Source: Cellulosimicrobium sp. ES-005
Lineage (GTDB): Bacteria; Actinomycetota; Actinomycetes; Actinomycetales; Cellulomonadaceae
Assembly: GCF_040448685.1 (NCBI RefSeq)
Contig: NZ_CP159290.1
Span: forward strand, 4,791,881 to 4,855,880
Length of the DNA stretch: 64,000 nt
Reading direction: 5' to 3'
Shown here piece after piece: positions 1 through 8,168 of this stretch. Within the stretch, counting starts at the first letter, position 1. Each line of letters begins with the position of its first letter. The position numbers and the translations under genes are program-made. Below the pieces are notes generated by a model. That model had not been told where the DNA came from. It did not search any database and was given only the letters and a program-made list of their open reading frames with translations.

Positions 1-1
1 G

Positions 2-709
2 CTCGCCGAGGGCGACGTCGTCGTGGTGACGAGCAAGGTCGTGTCCAAGGCAGAGGGCCGCGTGGTCGCCGCCGCCGACCGCGAGCAGGCGATCACCGAC
101 GAGACGGTGCGCGTGGTCGCGACGCGCGAGCGCCCGGGCCAGCCTCCGCTGCGCATCGTCGAGAACCACCTGGGCCTGGTCATGGCCGCGGCCGGGGTCG
201 ACGCCTCCAACACCCCCGACGGGACGGTGCTCCTGCTCCCGCTCGACCCGGACGCCTCGGCCCGGGCGCTGCGGGCCGCGCTGCGCGACCGGTTCGGGCT
301 CGACCGTCTGGGCGTCGTCGTCACCGACACCGCGGGTCGTGCGTGGCGCGACGGGCTGGTCGACGTCGCGATCGGTGCGGCGGGGATCGTCGTGGCCGAG
401 GACCTGCGCGGCGGGACGGACGCGCACGGCCGTCCCCTCTCCGTGACGGTCACGGCCGTCGCCGACGAGGTGGCCTCCGCGAGCGAGCTGGTGCGCGGCA
501 AGACGGCGGGCCGTCCGGTCGCCGTCGTGCGAGGGCTGGGCCGGTACGTGGGCGACGACGACGGCCCGGGTGCGCGCGCGCTCGTCCGGCCCTCCGCCGA
601 CGACCTCTTCCGGGAGGGGAGCGCCGAGGCCTACGACCGCGGCTATCGCGACGGGTTCGGCGAGGGCTTCCGCGAGGGGTCGGGGAACGAGCCCCTCCCC
701 GCCCGCTGA
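2..709 (+). CDS. cofE: Coenzyme F420-0:L-glutamate ligase (CofE/FbiB N-domain type), 5' truncated
   Basis: The reading frame is open from base 2, so the N-terminus lies before the window and about 235 residues are seen. The CofE family adds gamma-linked glutamates to F420-0, with GTP, to make F420-n in the cytosol. The start of the visible part ([20 protein letters not shown]) is the family's early conserved block, and the middle contains [22 protein letters not shown], which also fits. The nitroreductase-like C-terminal half of mycobacterial FbiB is absent; the protein ends in a short Gly/aromatic tail ([13 protein letters not shown]) after DDLFREG. No cofC, cofD/fbiA or fbiC lies in this window. 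F420-linked genes occur at 5.2, 9.2 and 10.2-13.2 kb. Family assignment is firm; the tail looks lineage-specific. Confidence 0.85.
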   Translation, partial: LAEGDVVVVTSKVVSKAEGRVVAAADREQAITDETVRVVATRERPGQPPLRIVENHLGLVMAAAGVDASNTPDGTVLLLPLDPDASARALRAALRDRFGLDRLGVVVTDTAGRAWRDGLVDVAIGAAGIVVAEDLRGGTDAHGRPLSVTVTAVADEVASASELVRGKTAGRPVAVVRGLGRYVGDDDGPGARALVRPSADDLFREGSAEAYDRGYRDGFGEGFREGSGNEPLPAR

Positions 710-761
710 GCGGCGGCACCCGGAGGGCGGCAATGTGCTGGCTCGCGGACGGCCGGCGGGC

Positions 762-767
762 TAGCCT
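762..767 (+). promoter_or_regulatory. Putative -10 element (TAGCCT) for the hypothetical gene at 774
   Basis: TAGCCT ends 6 nt before the ATG at 774 and there is no Shine-Dalgarno, so transcription would start at or next to the A of the start codon (leaderless mRNA). No clear -35 is seen. Confidence 0.4.
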
Positions 768-773
768 GCCGGG

Positions 774-1157
774 ATGCTGCCCGCCGAGTGGATCCCGCAC
801 CGCCGCCCCGACGACCGCGAGCACGTGGGCTGGATCCGTCCCGAGGGCGATGCCTGGGTCGCGGTGTCGCTCCTCGGGCGCGAGCTGACCGGCCCGGTGG
901 GCTGGCTCGAGGCGGAGGAGGCGCTGGACGGGCTCAGCCTCGCGTGGCTGGCCGACGTGTGGATGCTCGAGCGGGAGGACGCGCCGCCCCTGCGCGTCCG
1001 GCTCGTGGAGGTCACGCCGGACGGCGTGGTCGTGCAGACCGACGACTTCGGCGCGATCGACGTCCCCGTGGAGCGCTACGACCTCCCGTGGCCGCCCCCG
1101 CCCACGCTCCGGCCCCGACGGCCGGGCGACCCGGACGGTCGCGTGCTGTCGCTCTGA
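774..1157 (+). CDS. Conserved hypothetical actinobacterial protein, 127 aa
   Basis: I do not recognise a functional family. The protein is small, soluble and acidic, with many Trp/Leu/Val (WIRPEGDAWVAVSLLGRE early, FGAIDVPVERYDLPWPPPP near the end), giving the impression of a beta-rich fold with a proline-rich C-terminal stretch. No signal peptide or membrane segment is visible. It starts 64 nt after cofE with its own leaderless-type -10 and converges on the VOC gene at 1194, so it need not be co-transcribed with cofE. Coding is supported by codon-position GC bias and by a natural start; function is unknown. Confidence 0.65.
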   Translation: MLPAEWIPHRRPDDREHVGWIRPEGDAWVAVSLLGRELTGPVGWLEAEEALDGLSLAWLADVWMLEREDAPPLRVRLVEVTPDGVVVQTDDFGAIDVPVERYDLPWPPPPTLRPRRPGDPDGRVLSL

Positions 1158-1193
1158 CCGCGACGACCGCCCGGGTGGGGACGCCCGGCGTGG

Positions 1194-1559
1194 TCAGCCC
1201 GCGTCCGTCGTGCCCTCGTAGAGGCCGATCTGGTTCCCGTCGGCGTCCTCGAACGCCGCCCACCACGACGTCGGGCTGATCTCGGACTTCTCCAGGACCA
1301 CACGGCCCCCGAGCTCGCGCACCTTCGCGAGCGTGTCCTCGATCGAGTCGACCTCGACGTAGCTGCGCGGGGTGGTGAACCCCTCGGACCGCGGGGCGAG
1401 ACCGCCGCCGCTGATCTTGTTCGGCGCCTGCCACATGGGGTAGCCCTCGAAGCCCGGGACCTCCGCGATCTGCCAGCCGAAGAGCTCGCCGTAGAACTGC
1501 GTGGCCCGGCCGCTGTCGCTCACCGGGATGTCGATGTGCGTGATGTCTCCGTGCGCCAT
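1194..1559 (-). CDS. VOC (glyoxalase/bleomycin-resistance) family protein
   Basis: A 121-residue single-domain protein of the vicinal oxygen chelate fold. The N-terminal beta strand (ITHIDIPVSD), the following helix (RATQFYGELFGWQI) and the later strand with the terminal NQIGLYEG are the usual landmarks. I chose the ATG at 1559 because a strong GGGGAGG lies just upstream; a longer open frame to 1631 has no such support. Metal-binding and substrate residues cannot be assigned from sequence alone, so it could be a lyase, dioxygenase or binding protein. It is convergent with the gene at 774 and is probably monocistronic. Confidence 0.8.
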   Translation of the reverse strand: MAHGDITHIDIPVSDSGRATQFYGELFGWQIAEVPGFEGYPMWQAPNKISGGGLAPRSEGFTTPRSYVEVDSIEDTLAKVRELGGRVVLEKSEISPTSWWAAFEDADGNQIGLYEGTTDAG

Positions 1560-1643
1560 GGTTCCTCCCCGTGCCGGTGACGGGCGGACACCCGCCGTCT
1601 GCCAGCCTAGGGACCGTGGACGGGGTCGCAACAGGGTGCGCGG

Positions 1644-2858
1644 CTACGCCGTCTCCGGGGCAGGCGCGTCGTCCGCCGCCGAACCCTCAGGCTGGACCTG
1701 AGGGTCACGCTCGGTCTCCGCGTCCCGGGGCGAGGGCGCCTCGACACGCTCCGCCGCGGTCGGACCGTCGATTTCCGCCGCGCCGGGCGCCGGGTCCGTC
1801 CCACGGGCGCGGGACACGTCGTCGCCGGAGAGCCAGCGCAGCCAGCCCGAGCCGGGGTCGGGCTCCAGGACGAGCGCGCGCACGAGGAGCGTGAGCGGGA
1901 TCGCGAGGATCGCGCCGAGCGGACCGATGACGAACGTCCAGAACACGACGGAGACGAAGCTGAGGGTCAGGCTGAGGTTCACGGCGTCCGCCACGAACTT
2001 GGGCTGAACGAGCACCTGGAGCACGACGTTCACGACGCAGTAGACCGCGACGACGGCGAGCGCGAGCTGCCACCCCCCGACGACGAACGCCATGATCGCG
2101 GGCGGCACGAGGCCGAGCACGAAGCCGATGTTGGGGATGAAGTTCGTGACGAACGCGAGGATCGCCCACACCGTCGGCGCGGGGACGGAGAGCAGCCAGA
2201 GCGCGACGCCGTCGACGATCGCGACGACCGCGCCGAACGACGCGTTGACGACGAAGTAGCGCCGCACGCCGCCGCTGAACCGGGCCGCGCGGTCGATCGT
2301 CGCGGCGCGCTCGGTGCCGAACACCGTGGTCGCGGTCGAGTACCGCGCTGCGTCCGCCGCCATGAAGATCGCGTAGGCGAGCACGAAGAAGAAGGCCGTC
2401 GCGATGCCGAGCGCCATGCCCGACACGTTCCCGGCGAGGCTGAGGACCCGGGCGGGCTCCAGCCACGACGTCGCCGCCTCCGCGACGTCCGTGTCGATCC
2501 CGACGGCGGAGAGCTGGTCGACGACGTCCTCGACCGAGCGCACGAGCGCCGGCAGGTACTCGCGCACCAGGTCGGCGAACCGGAAGCCCGCGAACACCAG
2601 CATCGCGACGAGCACGGCGAGGATGAGGTAGGCGACCACGACGACCGCCGTCGTCGCGGCCCACCGCGGCCAGCCCCGGCGCTCGAGCGGGAACCGCACG
2701 GGGTGGCAGATGATGACGATCACGGCCGCGAGGAGCAGCGGCGCGAGCACCTCCCGCGCCGTGTGGACGCCGGCGAGCACGACGACGCCCGCCGCGAGAG
2801 CCAGCAGCGTGCGGGTGGAGGGTGGCAGCGCCGGGGCGCGCGACGTCGTCGTGGTCAC
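1644..2858 (-). CDS. AI-2E family (PerM/UPF0118) transporter
   Basis: A 404-residue polytopic membrane protein. Hydrophobic segments start at about residue 14 (LLALAAGVVVLAGV), followed by VLLAAVIVIICHPVRFPLE-type and WAATTAVVVVAYLILA segments, a soluble middle region, and a C-terminal hydrophobic cluster containing FVTNFIPNIGFVLG and ILAIPLTLLVRALVLEPD. The NFIPNIGF and final IPLTLLV blocks are characteristic of the AI-2E exporter-like family, whose substrates are mostly unproven. The GTG at 2858 gives a family-like N-terminus; longer in-frame extensions run into the next gene. A roughly 60-residue acidic Pro/Ala-rich cytosolic tail follows the last membrane segment. No signalling role should be assumed from the family name. 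Confidence 0.85.
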   Translation of the reverse strand: MTTTTSRAPALPPSTRTLLALAAGVVVLAGVHTAREVLAPLLLAAVIVIICHPVRFPLERRGWPRWAATTAVVVVAYLILAVLVAMLVFAGFRFADLVREYLPALVRSVEDVVDQLSAVGIDTDVAEAATSWLEPARVLSLAGNVSGMALGIATAFFFVLAYAIFMAADAARYSTATTVFGTERAATIDRAARFSGGVRRYFVVNASFGAVVAIVDGVALWLLSVPAPTVWAILAFVTNFIPNIGFVLGLVPPAIMAFVVGGWQLALAVVAVYCVVNVVLQVLVQPKFVADAVNLSLTLSFVSVVFWTFVIGPLGAILAIPLTLLVRALVLEPDPGSGWLRWLSGDDVSRARGTDPAPGAAEIDGPTAAERVEAPSPRDAETERDPQVQPEGSAADDAPAPETA

Positions 2859-2947
2859 GCGCCGACGATAGCGGCCGGGCGTCGCCGCGCACGCGGGCGT
2901 CCGTCGCGGTGCTGCCGGTGGTGGGGCCCGCGAACGTGCCCGCCGGG

Positions 2948-3553
2948 TCAGGCCTTCGCGGCCTTCGCCGCGGCCTTCTGCGCCTTCTTGAACGTGCGGA
3001 CCTCCGCGAGCGACTCCGCGCTCGTGACGTCGGCGATGGACCGGCGCGACCCCTCGTCGCCGTAGTGGCCCGCCGCCTCCCGCCATCCCGCCGGCTGCAC
3101 GCCGCGCTGCTTGCCGAGCAGCGCGAGGAAGATCCGGGCCTTCTGGTCGCCGTACCCGGGCAGCGCGCGCAGCCGGGCGAGGACCTCCGCGCCGGTCGGC
3201 GCCGCCGTGCCGTCGTCGCCGGCGCCGGGCGCGGTCCAGATCCGGGTCGCGTCGCCGTCGTACTCGTCGACGACGACGCGCGCCAGGTCCTGCACCCGGG
3301 CCGCCATGGAGCGCCCGTACCGGTGGATGGCCGGGGGCGTCGTCGCGAGCGTGACGAACGCGTCGGGGTCCGCCTCCGCGACGGCGCGCGGGTCGATGGA
3401 GCCGAGGCGGTCGCGGATCTTGCGCGGTCCCGCGAACGCGTGCTCCATGGGGTACTGCTGGTCGAGGAGCATGCCGACGAGGAGGGCGAAGGCGTCGTCG
3501 CTGAGGAGCGCGTCCGCGTCGGGGTCGCCGGTGATCCAGAGCTGGTCGGTCAT
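2948..3553 (-). CDS. HhH-GPD-type base excision DNA repair protein
   Basis: A 201-residue protein of the endonuclease III/3-methyladenine glycosylase superfamily. It has an early FALLVGMLLDQQYPMEHAF helix (the DQQ region of HhH-GPD proteins) and the helix-hairpin-helix core LRALPGYGDQKARIFLALLG at about residues 127-146, followed by a basic Lys/Ala-rich end (KKAQKAAAKAAKA). No Fe-S cysteine cluster is seen. The start at 3553 is uncertain: ATGs at 3562 and 3565 are in frame and none has a convincing Shine-Dalgarno. It is separate from and divergent to the chitinase gene. Substrate (alkylated or oxidised base) cannot be told from sequence. Confidence 0.8.
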   Translation of the reverse strand: MTDQLWITGDPDADALLSDDAFALLVGMLLDQQYPMEHAFAGPRKIRDRLGSIDPRAVAEADPDAFVTLATTPPAIHRYGRSMAARVQDLARVVVDEYDGDATRIWTAPGAGDDGTAAPTGAEVLARLRALPGYGDQKARIFLALLGKQRGVQPAGWREAAGHYGDEGSRRSIADVTSAESLAEVRTFKKAQKAAAKAAKA

Positions 3554-3634
3554 GCCGTCCATCATGGCAGGACGGCGGCGCCTCCGTCCGGTCGCGGGTC
3601 CCGCGGAGCCGCGCAGGGTCGTCGCCCGGGGCAT

Positions 3635-3662
3635 CCGTATACGGGGTGCTACGGACGCGTAG
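3635..3662. promoter_or_regulatory. Two adjacent dyads upstream of the chitinase gene (possible operator)
   Basis: CCGTATACGG (3635-3644) is a perfect palindrome, and CTACG-4 nt-CGTAG (3649-3662) follows 4 nt later. They lie about 140 nt before the chitinase ATG in a locally AT-richer patch. I infer a possible regulator site; the regulator is unknown. Confidence 0.35.
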
Positions 3663-3796
3663 ATCGCGAAAGATACGCAATCGCACCGATGGGCGCGGGT
3701 CGCGGACGCCGTAGCGTCGATCCGTCGGTCGCCCGCTGCGCCGACGTCTCCCGCACCCGGCGCCACGGACGACGCCGGCCTGGACCGGAGGTTCCC

Positions 3797-5065
3797 ATGT
3801 TCCGAAGGAAGCTGCTCACGCTCGCGACCACGACGGCGCTCGCCGTCGGCGCGGCCGTCGGCCTCGCCGCGCAGCCGGCGTCCGCCGCGACGCCGATCCC
3901 CGACCACGTGTTCTCGCCGTACTACGAGATGTGGCTGGGCGACGACATCAGCGCGGTGTCCCAGCAGGCCGGCGCCGACCACATCACGCTGGCGTTCGCC
4001 CAGACCGAGCGGCAGGGGTCGTGCACGCTCTACTGGAACGGCGACACGTCGCTGCCGATCGCGCCGTCGAGCTTCGGCGCCCAGGTGGACGCGATCCAGG
4101 CGCGCGGCGGCAACGTGATCCCGTCCCTCGGCGGCTGGACCGCGGACGACGCGACCGAGGACGGGCAGCTCACGGAGCTGGCGGACTCGTGCACGGACGT
4201 CAACGCGATCGCGGCGCAGATCCAGAAGCTGATCACGACCTACGACGTCGAGCGCATCGACTTCGACATCGAGGCGGACTCGATCAACAGCAGCGCCGGG
4301 GTGGACCGTCGCAACAAGGCGCTGAAGATCGTCCAGGACTGGGCCAAGGCCAACGGCCGGACGTTCGAGGTGCAGTACACGCTGCCGACCACGACGCAGG
4401 GCCTGGCCGCGTCGGGCAAGAACCTGCTGCGCAACGCCGTGACGAACGGCGTCGAGGTCTCGGTCGTCAACGTCATGACGTTCGACTACTGGGAGGGCGA
4501 CCGCGCGAACATGGCGCAGGACACCGTCACCGCGACGACCGGCCTGGTGAGCTTCCTCAAGACGATCTACCCGTCGAAGACGGACGCGCAGCTCTGGAAC
4601 ATGGTCGGCATCACGGAGATGATCGGCGTCTCCGACTGGGGCGTGGGGGAGACGTTCTCCCTCGCGAACGCGGACTCGGTGCTCGCCTTCGCGCGGCAGA
4701 AGGGCGTCGCCTACCTGTCGTTCTGGGCACTGCACCGCGACACCGGCGGCTGTGCCGGCGCGCAGACGACGCAGGACGACTGCTCCGGGCTGGCGCAGCA
4801 GAAGTTCGAGTTCTCGAAGAAGTTCGCGCCGTTCACCTCCGGCGCGACGGACCCGACAGACCCGACGGACCCCACCGACCCGACGGACCCCACCGACCCG
4901 ACCGACCCGACCTGCACGGCGGCGCCGTGGAGCGCGTCGCAGGTGTACGTGGCCGGGACGACGGCGTCCTTCGAGGGGCACACGTGGAAGGCCAAGTGGT
5001 GGACGCTCGGGGAGAAGCCCGGCGCCGCGACCTGGGGCCCGTGGGCCGACCTCGGCGCGTGCTGA
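3797..5065 (+). CDS. Secreted GH18 chitinase with C-terminal CBM5/12-type module
   Basis: Hydrolyses chitin outside the cell. Residues 1-33 form a Sec signal peptide (MFRRKLL, a hydrophobic Ala/Val/Leu core, PASAAT cleavage region). The GH18 domain follows; VERIDFDIEAD contains the DxDxE catalytic signature, with the acid/base glutamate at Glu159. WALHRDTGG near the end of the domain fits the last strand. A linker of seven TDP repeats (4847-4909) leads to a Cys-bounded module (CTAAPWSASQVYVAGTTASF ... KAKWWTLGEKPG) typical of chitin/cellulose-binding family 5/12. The ATG at 3797 has a GGAGG-like ribosome site; open sequence upstream is not coding. The stop is followed by a strong hairpin. Substrate preference (chitin versus related N-acetylglucosaminides) is inferred from family. 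Confidence 0.92.
   Translation: MFRRKLLTLATTTALAVGAAVGLAAQPASAATPIPDHVFSPYYEMWLGDDISAVSQQAGADHITLAFAQTERQGSCTLYWNGDTSLPIAPSSFGAQVDAIQARGGNVIPSLGGWTADDATEDGQLTELADSCTDVNAIAAQIQKLITTYDVERIDFDIEADSINSSAGVDRRNKALKIVQDWAKANGRTFEVQYTLPTTTQGLAASGKNLLRNAVTNGVEVSVVNVMTFDYWEGDRANMAQDTVTATTGLVSFLKTIYPSKTDAQLWNMVGITEMIGVSDWGVGETFSLANADSVLAFARQKGVAYLSFWALHRDTGGCAGAQTTQDDCSGLAQQKFEFSKKFAPFTSGATDPTDPTDPTDPTDPTDPTDPTCTAAPWSASQVYVAGTTASFEGHTWKAKWWTLGEKPGAATWGPWADLGAC
4847..4909 (+). repeat. Seven tandem 9-nt repeats encoding the Thr-Asp-Pro linker
   Basis: Seven copies of a 9-nt unit (ACN GAC CCN) in the chitinase gene give the (TDP)7 linker between catalytic and binding modules. Third-position differences between copies show it is not a recent perfect expansion, but copy number could vary between strains. 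Confidence 0.9.
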
Positions 5066-5078
5066 TCCGCTGGCGCTC

Positions 5079-5114
5079 GCGGACGCCCGGCCGGACGTCC
5101 GGCCGGGCGTCCGC
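5079..5114. terminator. Perfect 36-bp palindrome: bidirectional terminator between convergent genes
   Basis: 5079-5096 is exactly complementary to 5097-5114, giving a hairpin of up to 16 bp with a 4-nt loop on either strand. It sits 13 nt after the chitinase stop and 50 nt after the stop of the minus-strand gene ending at 5165, so it can serve both. There is no T tract. Confidence 0.75.
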
Positions 5115-5164
5115 CGTCTCGTGGTGCACGAGCGTCGACCGCGGGACGCGGCACGGGCGCGGTG

Positions 5165-5587
5165 CTAGGCGGACGTCGCGGTCGACGCCCGCAGCAGTCT
5201 CCCGGTCCGGAACTCGTCCACCCCTGTGCGGCGCAGGACGGCGCTCGTCCAGCCGGGCAGGAGCCGCAGCCCGTCCTCGCCCGTGACGCGGCGCAGGTCC
5301 TCGACGCGGAACTCCTCGCCCCGCCGCTCCAGCACGAACCCGCCCGCGGCGTCGACGTTGCGCACCCAGTCGACGTCCGGCCCGTACGTGAGCGCGAGGA
5401 CGACGCGGACCGGCTCTCCCGGCGCGTCGCGGTACGCGAACGCGAAGACGGGCGTGCGGTAGACGCGGCCGCTGCGTCGGCCCACGTGGCGCGCGACCGC
5501 CATCGGCCCGACGCCGGTCGCGACGCGCAGCATCACGGGGTTGAGGAAGCGCTTGTTGCTGCGGGTCACCCAGCGAGGGATCGGCAT
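5165..5587 (-). CDS. Nitroreductase-family deazaflavin (F420)-dependent protein, Ddn-like
   Basis: A 140-residue protein of the small split-beta-barrel Ddn/nitroreductase group that in actinobacteria generally binds F420H2. Family landmarks are the basic N-terminus (RWVTRSNKRFLNPVMLR), GRRSGRVYRTPVFAF (the GRRSG loop that contacts the cofactor phosphate in Ddn-like proteins), and ALTYGPDVDWVRNVDAAGG (the xxWvrNvxAaG motif). No membrane anchor. The ATG at 5587 gives a family-like start. It is divergent from the phosphoesterase at 5638. Physiological substrate is unknown; F420 use is inferred from family and fits the cofE and transporter genes nearby. Confidence 0.85.
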   Translation of the reverse strand: MPIPRWVTRSNKRFLNPVMLRVATGVGPMAVARHVGRRSGRVYRTPVFAFAYRDAPGEPVRVVLALTYGPDVDWVRNVDAAGGFVLERRGEEFRVEDLRRVTGEDGLRLLPGWTSAVLRRTGVDEFRTGRLLRASTATSA

Positions 5588-5624
5588 GCCCCATCGTGGC
5601 CCGGCGCGGACCGTCCGCGCGACC

Positions 5625-5630
5625 TATCGT
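5625..5630 (+). promoter_or_regulatory. Putative -10 (TATCGT) for the phosphoesterase gene
   Basis: TATCGT ends 7 nt before the GTG at 5638; no Shine-Dalgarno is present, consistent with a leaderless start. Confidence 0.4.
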
Positions 5631-5637
5631 GAGACCC

Positions 5638-6141
5638 GTGCCGACCCGCCTGCTCCTGCTGAGCGACACCCACGTCCCCGTCCGGGCGCGGGCGCTCCCG
5701 GACCAGGTGTGGCGCGCGGTCGACGACGCCGACGTCGTGGTGCACGCGGGCGACTGGGTGAGCGCCGACCTGCTGGACGCGCTGGAGGCGCGGGCGTCCC
5801 GGCTGGTCGGGGTCGCCGGCAACAACGACGGCCCCGCGCTGCACGCGCGTCTGCCCGAGGTGGCGCGCGCGACGATCGACGGGCTGCGGCTCGTCGTCGT
5901 GCACGAGACGGGGACGAAGCAGGGGCGCGAGCGGCGCGCCGACGCCGCGTTCCCGGGCGCGGACCTCCTGGTCTTCGGGCACAGCCACGTCCCGTGGGAC
6001 ACGACCTCGCCGGGCGGGCTGCGGCTCCTCAACCCCGGGTCGCCGACGGACCGCCGTCGTCAGCCGGTCGGGACGTACCTCACGGCCGTCGTCGACGACG
6101 GCGTGCTCCGGGACGTCGCGCTCGTGCCGGTGCCGCGGTGA
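5638..6141 (+). CDS. YfcE/MJ0936-family metallophosphoesterase
   Basis: A 167-residue calcineurin-like phosphodiesterase. The metal-binding motifs are in order: LLSDTHVP (D-x-H, residue ~9), VVHAGDWV (GD), VAGNNDG (GN-D), VVVHETG and LLVFGHSHVP (GH-x-H). Length matches the single-domain YfcE group, which binds two divalent metals and hydrolyses phosphodiesters such as bis-pNPP in vitro; the cellular substrate is generally not known. The GTG at 5638 was preferred to in-frame upstream starts because homologues begin directly with a T-R-L-L-L-L-S-D strand. Convergent with the AraC gene, whose stop is only 7 nt away. Confidence 0.85.
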   Translation: MPTRLLLLSDTHVPVRARALPDQVWRAVDDADVVVHAGDWVSADLLDALEARASRLVGVAGNNDGPALHARLPEVARATIDGLRLVVVHETGTKQGRERRADAAFPGADLLVFGHSHVPWDTTSPGGLRLLNPGSPTDRRRQPVGTYLTAVVDDGVLRDVALVPVPR

Positions 6142-6147
6142 GCCGCC

Positions 6148-7098
6148 TCAGGCGGCGCCCGCGCGCGCCCGGTGCGCGGCGGGGCTCACGCCGCGCACGC
6201 GCTTGAAGGCGGCGCTCAGCGCGAACGGCGTCGCGTACCCGACCGCGCGTGCGACCGACGTCAGGGTGGCGTCGGGCTCCAGCAGGAGGTCCGCCGCGAG
6301 GTCGAGGCGCCAGCCGGTGAGGTAGCTCATCGGCGGCTCGCCGACGAGCGTGGTGAAGCGCCGCGAGAACGCCGCGCGCGACAGCCCGACCTCGCGCGCG
6401 AGCGCGTCCACGGTCCAGGCGCGGGCCGGGTCGTGGTGGATGAGGCGCAGCGCCGCGCCGACCACCGGATCCGCGTCGGCGCGGTACCAGCCGGGTGCGT
6501 CGTCGCGCGAGAGCCACGTGCGCAGGCACGAGATGAGGAGGAGGTCGAGCAGGCGGTCGAGCACCGCCTCCTGCCCGGGCAGGTCCTGGACGACCTCGCG
6601 CGCGAGCATCTCCACGAGCGTCCCGTCGACGTCGCCGCTGCGCAGCACCACGCGCTGCGGCAGGACGCGCAGGACGCGACGGCCCACCTCGCCGTCGAGC
6701 GGGTAGGTGCCCGTGATGATGACGGTCTCGCCACCGGGGTCGTTGCCCCACGACCGCACGCCGAGCACCGTCATGGGGGAGGGCCCGCCGTCGACCGCAC
6801 GGCACATGTCGGACTCGGGCCCGATGACCACCTGGGGCGCGGTCGTCGGCGCGTCCGCCACGACGTAGTGGTCGGGGCCGCGCAGCAGGACGACGTCCCC
6901 CGCCCCGACGTGCTCGCCCGGGTCCGCGCCGTCGTCGCCCACGACCGGCCCGACCCAGCCCGAGCCGCGCAGCACGGGCACGATCGTCAGCGGCGCCTCG
7001 TCCTCGATGCGCATGCCCCACGGGGCCCGGAGGTGGCTGCGCAGGAGGAAGGCGCCGCGGGCGCGCGGCCCGTCGAGGAGCCCGGCGACGACGTCCAT
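6148..7098 (-). CDS. AraC-family regulator with N-terminal cupin
   Basis: A 316-residue transcription factor. The N-terminal half is an AraC-type cupin (MDVVAGLLDGPRARGAFLLR, then RIEDEAPLTIVPVLRG), and the C-terminal ~100 residues carry two helix-turn-helix motifs, including VDALAREVGLSRAAFSRRF and SVARAVGYATPFALSAAFKR. The ATG at 7098 is preferred over ATGs further upstream because the sequence from MDVVAGLLDG matches the usual start of this group and a TACCCT -10 lies 6 nt upstream. It is divergent from the NmrA/DUF1772 pair and is the likely regulator of it; the effector is unknown. Confidence 0.85.
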   Translation of the reverse strand: MDVVAGLLDGPRARGAFLLRSHLRAPWGMRIEDEAPLTIVPVLRGSGWVGPVVGDDGADPGEHVGAGDVVLLRGPDHYVVADAPTTAPQVVIGPESDMCRAVDGGPSPMTVLGVRSWGNDPGGETVIITGTYPLDGEVGRRVLRVLPQRVVLRSGDVDGTLVEMLAREVVQDLPGQEAVLDRLLDLLLISCLRTWLSRDDAPGWYRADADPVVGAALRLIHHDPARAWTVDALAREVGLSRAAFSRRFTTLVGEPPMSYLTGWRLDLAADLLLEPDATLTSVARAVGYATPFALSAAFKRVRGVSPAAHRARAGAA

Positions 7099-7104
7099 CC
7101 GGTC

Positions 7105-7110
7105 AGGGTA
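7105..7110 (-). promoter_or_regulatory. Putative -10 (TACCCT, minus strand) for the AraC gene
   Basis: On the minus strand TACCCT ends 6 nt before the ATG at 7098, the spacing expected for a leaderless transcript. Confidence 0.35.
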
Positions 7111-7216
7111 CGCACCGTCCCGGAGCCGCGGCCAGGGGTCGAGGCGCCGCGGGGACGTGAGACGGTCGCGTATGGAGACGAGCGTCAGGGCCATGTCACG
7201 TCTCGCCGGTGCCCGG

Positions 7217-7222
7217 TTGACT
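7217..7222 (+). promoter_or_regulatory. Putative -35 (TTGACT) for the NmrA-like gene
   Basis: TTGACT is close to consensus. Eighteen nt downstream is GACGCT, a poor -10, followed by AGGAGAG before the ATG at 7263. A weak -10 fits a promoter needing an activator such as the divergent AraC protein (inference). Confidence 0.35.
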
Positions 7223-7262
7223 GGCATTCGTCCCCGCACCGACGCTCGACAGGAGAGACGCC

Positions 7263-8168
7263 ATGAGCGCTACGACACCGAACCCGGTTCCCGCCTCGAC
7301 CGACACCCCGACCGCTGCCCCGGCCCCCGGTCCGGTCCTGGTCCTCGGCGCGACGGGCAAGACCGGCCGCCGGGTCGCCGACCGCCTCGACGCCCTCGGG
7401 CTCCCCGTGCGGCGCGCGTCCCGCTCCGGGGCCGTCCGCTTCGACTGGGAGGACGAGACCACGTGGCGCCCCGCGGTCGCCGGGGCCGAGGCGGTGTACG
7501 CGGTCTACGTGCCCGACCTCGCGATCCCGGGCTCCCCGGAGACCGTCGCCCGGTTCGCGGCGCTCGCCCGGGAGGCGGGGGTGCGCCGCCTCGTCCTGCT
7601 CTCCGGTCGCGGCGAGGTCGAGGCACAGCGCGCGGAGGTGCTGGTCGCCGAGGCGTTCCCCGGCCGCACCGTGGTCCGGTGCGCGTTCTTCGACCAGAAC
7701 TTCAGCGAGAGCTTCCTGCTCGATCCCGTGCTCGACGGCGTCCTCGCGCTCCCGGTGGACCGGGTCGCCGAGCCGTTCGTCGACCTCGAGGACGTCGCCG
7801 ACGTCGCGGTCGCTGCTCTCGTCGACGACGCGCACGCCGGCCGGGTCTACGAGCTCACCGGGCCGCGTGCGATCACGTTCGCCGAGGCGGTGGCGGAGAT
7901 CGCGAGGGCGAGCGGGCACGACGTGCGGTTCGCGCCGATCACCATGGACGAGTTCGTCGCGGGGCTGCGGGCGATCGGGCTGCCCGACGACGTCGTGGGC
8001 CTCATGCGCTACCTCTTCACCGAGGTGCTCGACGGCCGCGGGACCCCGGTCGCCGACGGCGTCCGGCAGGCGTTGGGCCGCGAGCCGCGCGACTTCCGCG
8101 AGTTCGCGGTGCGCGAGGCCGCGACCTGGCCGGCGACGGTCACGTCGACGTCCGGGCAGCCCTCGTGA
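7263..8168 (+). CDS. NmrA-like NAD(P)-binding oxidoreductase/sensor
   Basis: A 301-residue atypical short-chain dehydrogenase-type protein. After a Pro/Ala-rich N-terminal tail of about 25 residues comes the Rossmann glycine motif VLVLGATGKTGRRV. Further landmarks are YAVYVPDLAIPG, RLVLLSGRGE and the C-terminal region with FREFAVREAA, as seen in NmrA/ergot-biosynthesis-like proteins. The YxxxK catalytic pair of classical SDRs is not evident, so it may bind nucleotide without being a classical dehydrogenase. ATG has AGGAGAG upstream. Its stop overlaps the next gene by 4 nt (GTGA), so the two are translationally coupled; AraC is divergent. Confidence 0.8.
   Translation: MSATTPNPVPASTDTPTAAPAPGPVLVLGATGKTGRRVADRLDALGLPVRRASRSGAVRFDWEDETTWRPAVAGAEAVYAVYVPDLAIPGSPETVARFAALAREAGVRRLVLLSGRGEVEAQRAEVLVAEAFPGRTVVRCAFFDQNFSESFLLDPVLDGVLALPVDRVAEPFVDLEDVADVAVAALVDDAHAGRVYELTGPRAITFAEAVAEIARASGHDVRFAPITMDEFVAGLRAIGLPDDVVGLMRYLFTEVLDGRGTPVADGVRQALGREPRDFREFAVREAATWPATVTSTSGQPS

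Noticed and set aside
2822..3796. N-terminal extension of the chitinase frame
   Set aside because: It crosses the HhH-GPD gene and the intergenic region; a signal peptide, ribosome site and promoter-like region support the ATG at 3797.
4847..4909. Short tandem repeat that might be taken for a CRISPR-like or VNTR locus
   Set aside because: It is the in-frame (TDP)7 linker of the chitinase; units are 9 nt without spacers.
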